Position numbers and translations under genes: made by a program. Shown here piece by piece: positions 8,077 to 10,318 of a stretch of 10,318 bases of DNA (its first letter is position 1; every line of letters starts with the position of its first letter). The stretch is from CAJQQY01 sp964352225 (GTDB lineage: Bacteria > Bacteroidota > Bacteroidia > Chitinophagales > Saprospiraceae). The notes under the pieces are model-generated. The model had not been told where the DNA came from. It worked only from the letters and a program-made list of their open reading frames with translations, and searched no databases. The stretch covers positions 1-10,318 of the forward strand of contig CAYGRM010000240.1 in the NCBI GenBank assembly GCA_964352225.1, written 5' to 3'.

Positions 8077-9342
8077 ATGAAAAAAAATCTATCAAAACCT
8101 TTATCCTCGGAAGGAAAGGTTCCTATTTATCTTTCTCTTCTTTTATTTTTACTATTCCCATTTACATCAATGTATTCTCAATGTTCTGACAATTATGTTC
8201 AAATAGGAAGTTATCATGTTGAGTTTGCAGGAGTAGAATACGACTATCCGAGTGAAGGGCAATCTACTTGGTATTATACAGTTTTCGCAACATCAGGCAA
8301 AGACATTAGTCATGTTACCTTCCCTTTAAATAAAAATTGTATCAACGTATTGGATGCTGGAGTTTGGGGAGATAATTTTGATGAACTTTATTCAGGTTTG
8401 GATATTCCAAGTGTAGGAAAAGATCCAAAGGCAAAAATTTGGGGATTAAAATTTGACAAGGGAATTGATAAAGGTGATGAAAGGAATTATTATTTTACTA
8501 TAGAAAATAACCTAGAAGTAGAACCAGTACATGAAGTTTCGATTAAAGCCGGTCGGCCATTTTACAAGGGAACTGTATGCGGACCTAGTCCAGATTGTAC
8601 TGAAGTATCAGCCCCCCCTTTGAGTAGCTGTATTTCAGGAATGGTTTTTCATGATGCCAACAAGGATGGAATTAGAGATAGTAATGAAAATCCTGTTACA
8701 GGAATAGAAGTGATATTGTACAGTCTCACAGAACAAATCGGATCTGTAATGACGGACGAAGATGGTAAATATAGTTTCTGTGATTTGGATATTAATACTT
8801 ATGCCGTTCAAATATTATCTACTCCGACTATGATCACTACCTTACCTAATATTGGATCAGATGAATTTGATAGCGATATAGTATCTGGACAATTTACTGA
8901 TCCTATTAATATCAATAATTTAGGAGAAAGTGTCACTAATGTTGATGGGGGATATTTTTCGTTTGGATTATGGGATTTAGGATTCGTCGTTAATCCTGAT
9001 AACCAAAATCAAATCAACCAATCTAAGGTAAATGATTCTCAAGGATTAGACGTACCTAATTCTTTTGGTTATAATTATCGAACAAGTTTAGTTAAAAACA
9101 AAATAGAAATTTATCCAAATCCAATTATTGACCAGGTAAAATTTGTATTCCCACAAAACAGAAAAGATGATCTAATTATAGAAATTAGAAATCAACGAAA
9201 TCAAATAATGACTTCTTTATTTATTTCAAAAAATGAACCAGAGAAAAGAATCGATTTAAGTTCATTAGCTAATGGGATTTACTTTGCATATATTATTTCA
9301 GATCAAGGAATTGAGGTGGAGAAAATTGTAAAAACTAAATAG
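8077..9342 (+). CDS. Secreted SdrD B-like domain protein with type A T9SS sorting domain
   Basis: Predicted extracellular or surface-attached protein of 421 residues. Seen in the sequence: a signal peptide at 1-35 with a longish 15-residue n-region, hydrophobic core at about 16-29 and likely cut at MYSQ|C; an N-terminal domain at about 37-175 that I do not recognise, with a strand-like VEYDY...STWYYTVF segment, four cysteines near its borders or inside (C36, C88, C168, C174) and no catalytic motif; one SdrD B-like domain at about 185-303, including the Ca-binding-like loop D193-x-N-x-D197-G-x-x-D201-x-x-E204 and the TDEDGKYSFCDL strand; an Asn/Gln/Ser-rich linker at 305-340; and a type A (Por secretion) sorting domain at about 341-421 with IEIYPNPI, IEIRNQ, DLSSLANGIY and a basic KIVKTK end. 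SdrD B domains are Ca-binding beta modules known from staphylococcal adhesins. The role is presumably structural or adhesive. The ATG is chosen because it places the signal peptide correctly. It has its own terminator. Confidence 0.92.
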   Translation: MKKNLSKPLSSEGKVPIYLSLLLFLLFPFTSMYSQCSDNYVQIGSYHVEFAGVEYDYPSEGQSTWYYTVFATSGKDISHVTFPLNKNCINVLDAGVWGDNFDELYSGLDIPSVGKDPKAKIWGLKFDKGIDKGDERNYYFTIENNLEVEPVHEVSIKAGRPFYKGTVCGPSPDCTEVSAPPLSSCISGMVFHDANKDGIRDSNENPVTGIEVILYSLTEQIGSVMTDEDGKYSFCDLDINTYAVQILSTPTMITTLPNIGSDEFDSDIVSGQFTDPININNLGESVTNVDGGYFSFGLWDLGFVVNPDNQNQINQSKVNDSQGLDVPNSFGYNYRTSLVKNKIEIYPNPIIDQVKFVFPQNRKDDLIIEIRNQRNQIMTSLFISKNEPEKRIDLSSLANGIYFAYIISDQGIEVEKIVKTK

Positions 9343-9374
9343 CTAAAAACGGCAAAGACAAACTTGTTTTTTTT

Positions 9375-9416
9375 AACCTTTCAGAATTTTATATTCTGAA
9401 AGGTTTTTAATTTTTT
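9375..9416 (+). terminator. Intrinsic terminator after the SdrD B-like gene
   Basis: The left arm AACCTTTCAGAAT (9375-9387) pairs perfectly with the right arm ATTCTGAAAGGTT (9393-9405) around a 5-nt loop, 33 bases after the TAG. The right arm runs into T5, AA and T6, so this is a classic Rho-independent terminator. Its stem core is nearly that of the terminator at 7668-7710. Confidence 0.88.
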
Positions 9417-9501
9417 ATGAAAAAAAATTGGTTTGATTTTTTCATACTTTAAAAGTACTTCTTTTTCTTTTTCTAAAACGCTCTTTTACTCCCTGTTTTC
9501 T

Positions 9502-9509
9502 TAACTTTG
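9502..9509 (+). promoter_or_regulatory. Probable -7 promoter element for the lipoprotein gene
   Basis: TAACTTTG matches the Bacteroidota sigma-ABfr -7 consensus TAnnTTTG exactly. It sits 44 bases before the ATG at 9554 and after the preceding gene's terminator, where a promoter is expected. No clear TTG lies about 20 bases upstream, only T-rich sequence, so the -33 half is weak. The predicted start of transcription is near 9515, with a leader of about 40 nt. Confidence 0.45.
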
Positions 9510-9553
9510 CCCAATAAAAATCCTAATTATCATACTTTAAAATAAATATCTAA

Positions 9554-10279
9554 ATGAACGTAAAGACAATTTTTACCTTACTTTTAATTTTTTCACTCGC
9601 GTCATGTAGCTCTGATAAAAAAGACCAACCGAATGATGGACCAGAGCCAATTGCTAAAGTTTTCAATTATAACGCTTTTGATTTGCAACCTGGTGATTTA
9701 CTTTTTCAAGATGGGGACTGTGGGGCATTTTGCGAAGCCATAGAAAAAGTTACTTTTGGAATTGACGGTGCTAGACTTTCACATGTAGGAATGGTAGTAC
9801 CGATGGGAACCAATGCTATTGCAGTAATTGAAGCTGTCGAAAAAGGAGTGAAAATCACTCCAACTGGTGAATTTTTTAATCGCTCTATGGATGGCGATGA
9901 CAAAAGTAAAGTGCTTGTTGGAAGGTTAAAAAAAGAAAAACAAGCTCTTATTCCTAAAGCAATTGAGATAGCTCAATCAAAAGTGGGAAGTAAATACGAT
10001 AGTACTTTCAATATGTTAAACGATAGTTATTATTGCTCGGAATTATTGTACACCGCATTTATGGAAGCGAATGATGGACAACCACTTTTTGAATTGCAAA
10101 AAATGACGTTTAAAGATCCTGATACCAAGGCTACTTTTCCTGCATGGGAAGCTTACTTCAAAGATTTAGGAATCGCAATTCCAGAAGATGAACCGGGATT
10201 AAATCCTGGGGGAATTTCTCGTTCTCCATACATTGATATTGTTTACGCCTTTGGAAAACCAGAAGGTTACAAAAAATAA
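9554..10279 (+). CDS. Lipoprotein with YiiX-like permuted papain-fold amidase domain (NlpC/P60 superfamily)
   Basis: Predicted membrane-anchored hydrolase of 241 residues. Seen in the sequence: a lipoprotein signal with hydrophobic core at 6-16 and lipobox L15-A-S-C18, followed by S-S-D-K-K-D, a charged patch like the surface-export signals described in Bacteroidota lipoproteins; then the YiiX/YaeF-type order of motifs, LQPGDLLFQ (44-52), LSHVGMVV with H77, VIEAVEKGV with E93, and YYCSELLY with C161. In the permuted papain-like family the His precedes the nucleophilic Cys, so H77 and C161 are the likely catalytic pair; E93 may complete the site (inference). Family members are predicted to cut amide or ester bonds in cell-wall peptides or lipids; the real substrate is not known. 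Length is close to the family norm plus the lipoprotein leader. The gene appears to be its own transcription unit, with promoter at 9502-9509 and a hairpin at 10292-10318. Confidence 0.85.
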   Translation: MNVKTIFTLLLIFSLASCSSDKKDQPNDGPEPIAKVFNYNAFDLQPGDLLFQDGDCGAFCEAIEKVTFGIDGARLSHVGMVVPMGTNAIAVIEAVEKGVKITPTGEFFNRSMDGDDKSKVLVGRLKKEKQALIPKAIEIAQSKVGSKYDSTFNMLNDSYYCSELLYTAFMEANDGQPLFELQKMTFKDPDTKATFPAWEAYFKDLGIAIPEDEPGLNPGGISRSPYIDIVYAFGKPEGYKK

Positions 10280-10291
10280 AGAACATATAAA

Positions 10292-10318
10292 CACCTGTAA
10301 ATCAGATATTTACAGGTG
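10292..10318 (+). terminator. Probable terminator of the lipoprotein gene, cut by the window end
   Basis: CACCTGTAAAT (10292-10302) pairs perfectly over 11 bp with ATTTACAGGTG (10308-10318) around the loop CAGAT, 12 bases after the TAA stop. The window ends with the last base of the stem, so the T-run that would confirm a terminator cannot be seen. Confidence 0.6.

Overview
This is a low-GC window in which every gene reads on the + strand. It almost certainly comes from a member of the Bacteroidota, probably a gliding or marine type within Flavobacteriia, Saprospiria or a related class. Three things point there. Two genes end in type IX secretion system (T9SS) C-terminal signals: a type B (gliding-motility-associated, CHU_C-like) domain and a type A (Por secretion) domain. 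None of the three start codons is preceded by a Shine-Dalgarno sequence. A good match to the Bacteroidota -7 element (TAnnTTTG) lies upstream of the third gene. I cannot name the genus.

Layout. 1-130: AT-rich leader with no recognisable element. 131-7666: one gene for a 2511-residue secreted, multidomain, adhesin-like protein. It has a signal peptide, about six PKD/Ig-like modules, fourteen 'GGTW' modules of about 77 residues, nine PKD modules of about 82 residues, and a type B T9SS signal. 7668-7710: strong terminator hairpin. 7711-8076: a 366-bp gene-free stretch unusually rich in symmetry, with a pair of matching short palindromes followed by a 186-bp nested imperfect inverted repeat. 8077-9342: a 421-residue secreted protein with an unrecognised N-terminal domain, one SdrD B-like domain and a type A T9SS signal. 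9375-9416: terminator. 9502-9509: probable -7 promoter element. 9554-10279: a lipoprotein with a permuted papain-like (YiiX/NlpC-P60 superfamily) amidase domain. 10292-10318: a hairpin, probably its terminator, cut by the window edge.

How the genes may work together. All three products are predicted to leave the cytoplasm. The first two should cross the outer membrane through the T9SS, the giant one as a cell-surface or released adhesin and the second as an SdrD-B-type surface protein. The third should be anchored in a membrane by a lipidated cysteine. Each gene is followed by its own hairpin, so they look like separate transcription units rather than an operon.

The main points for a second look are: (i) the fourteen GGTW modules are organised as a three-module super-repeat of about 230 residues, present four and two-thirds times; (ii) the nested palindromic element at 7838-8023, which may be a MITE-like or REP-like repeat or a structured leader RNA. 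I see no CRISPR array, tRNA, rRNA, transposase or complete mobile element, and no clear sign of a wholly new multi-gene system.
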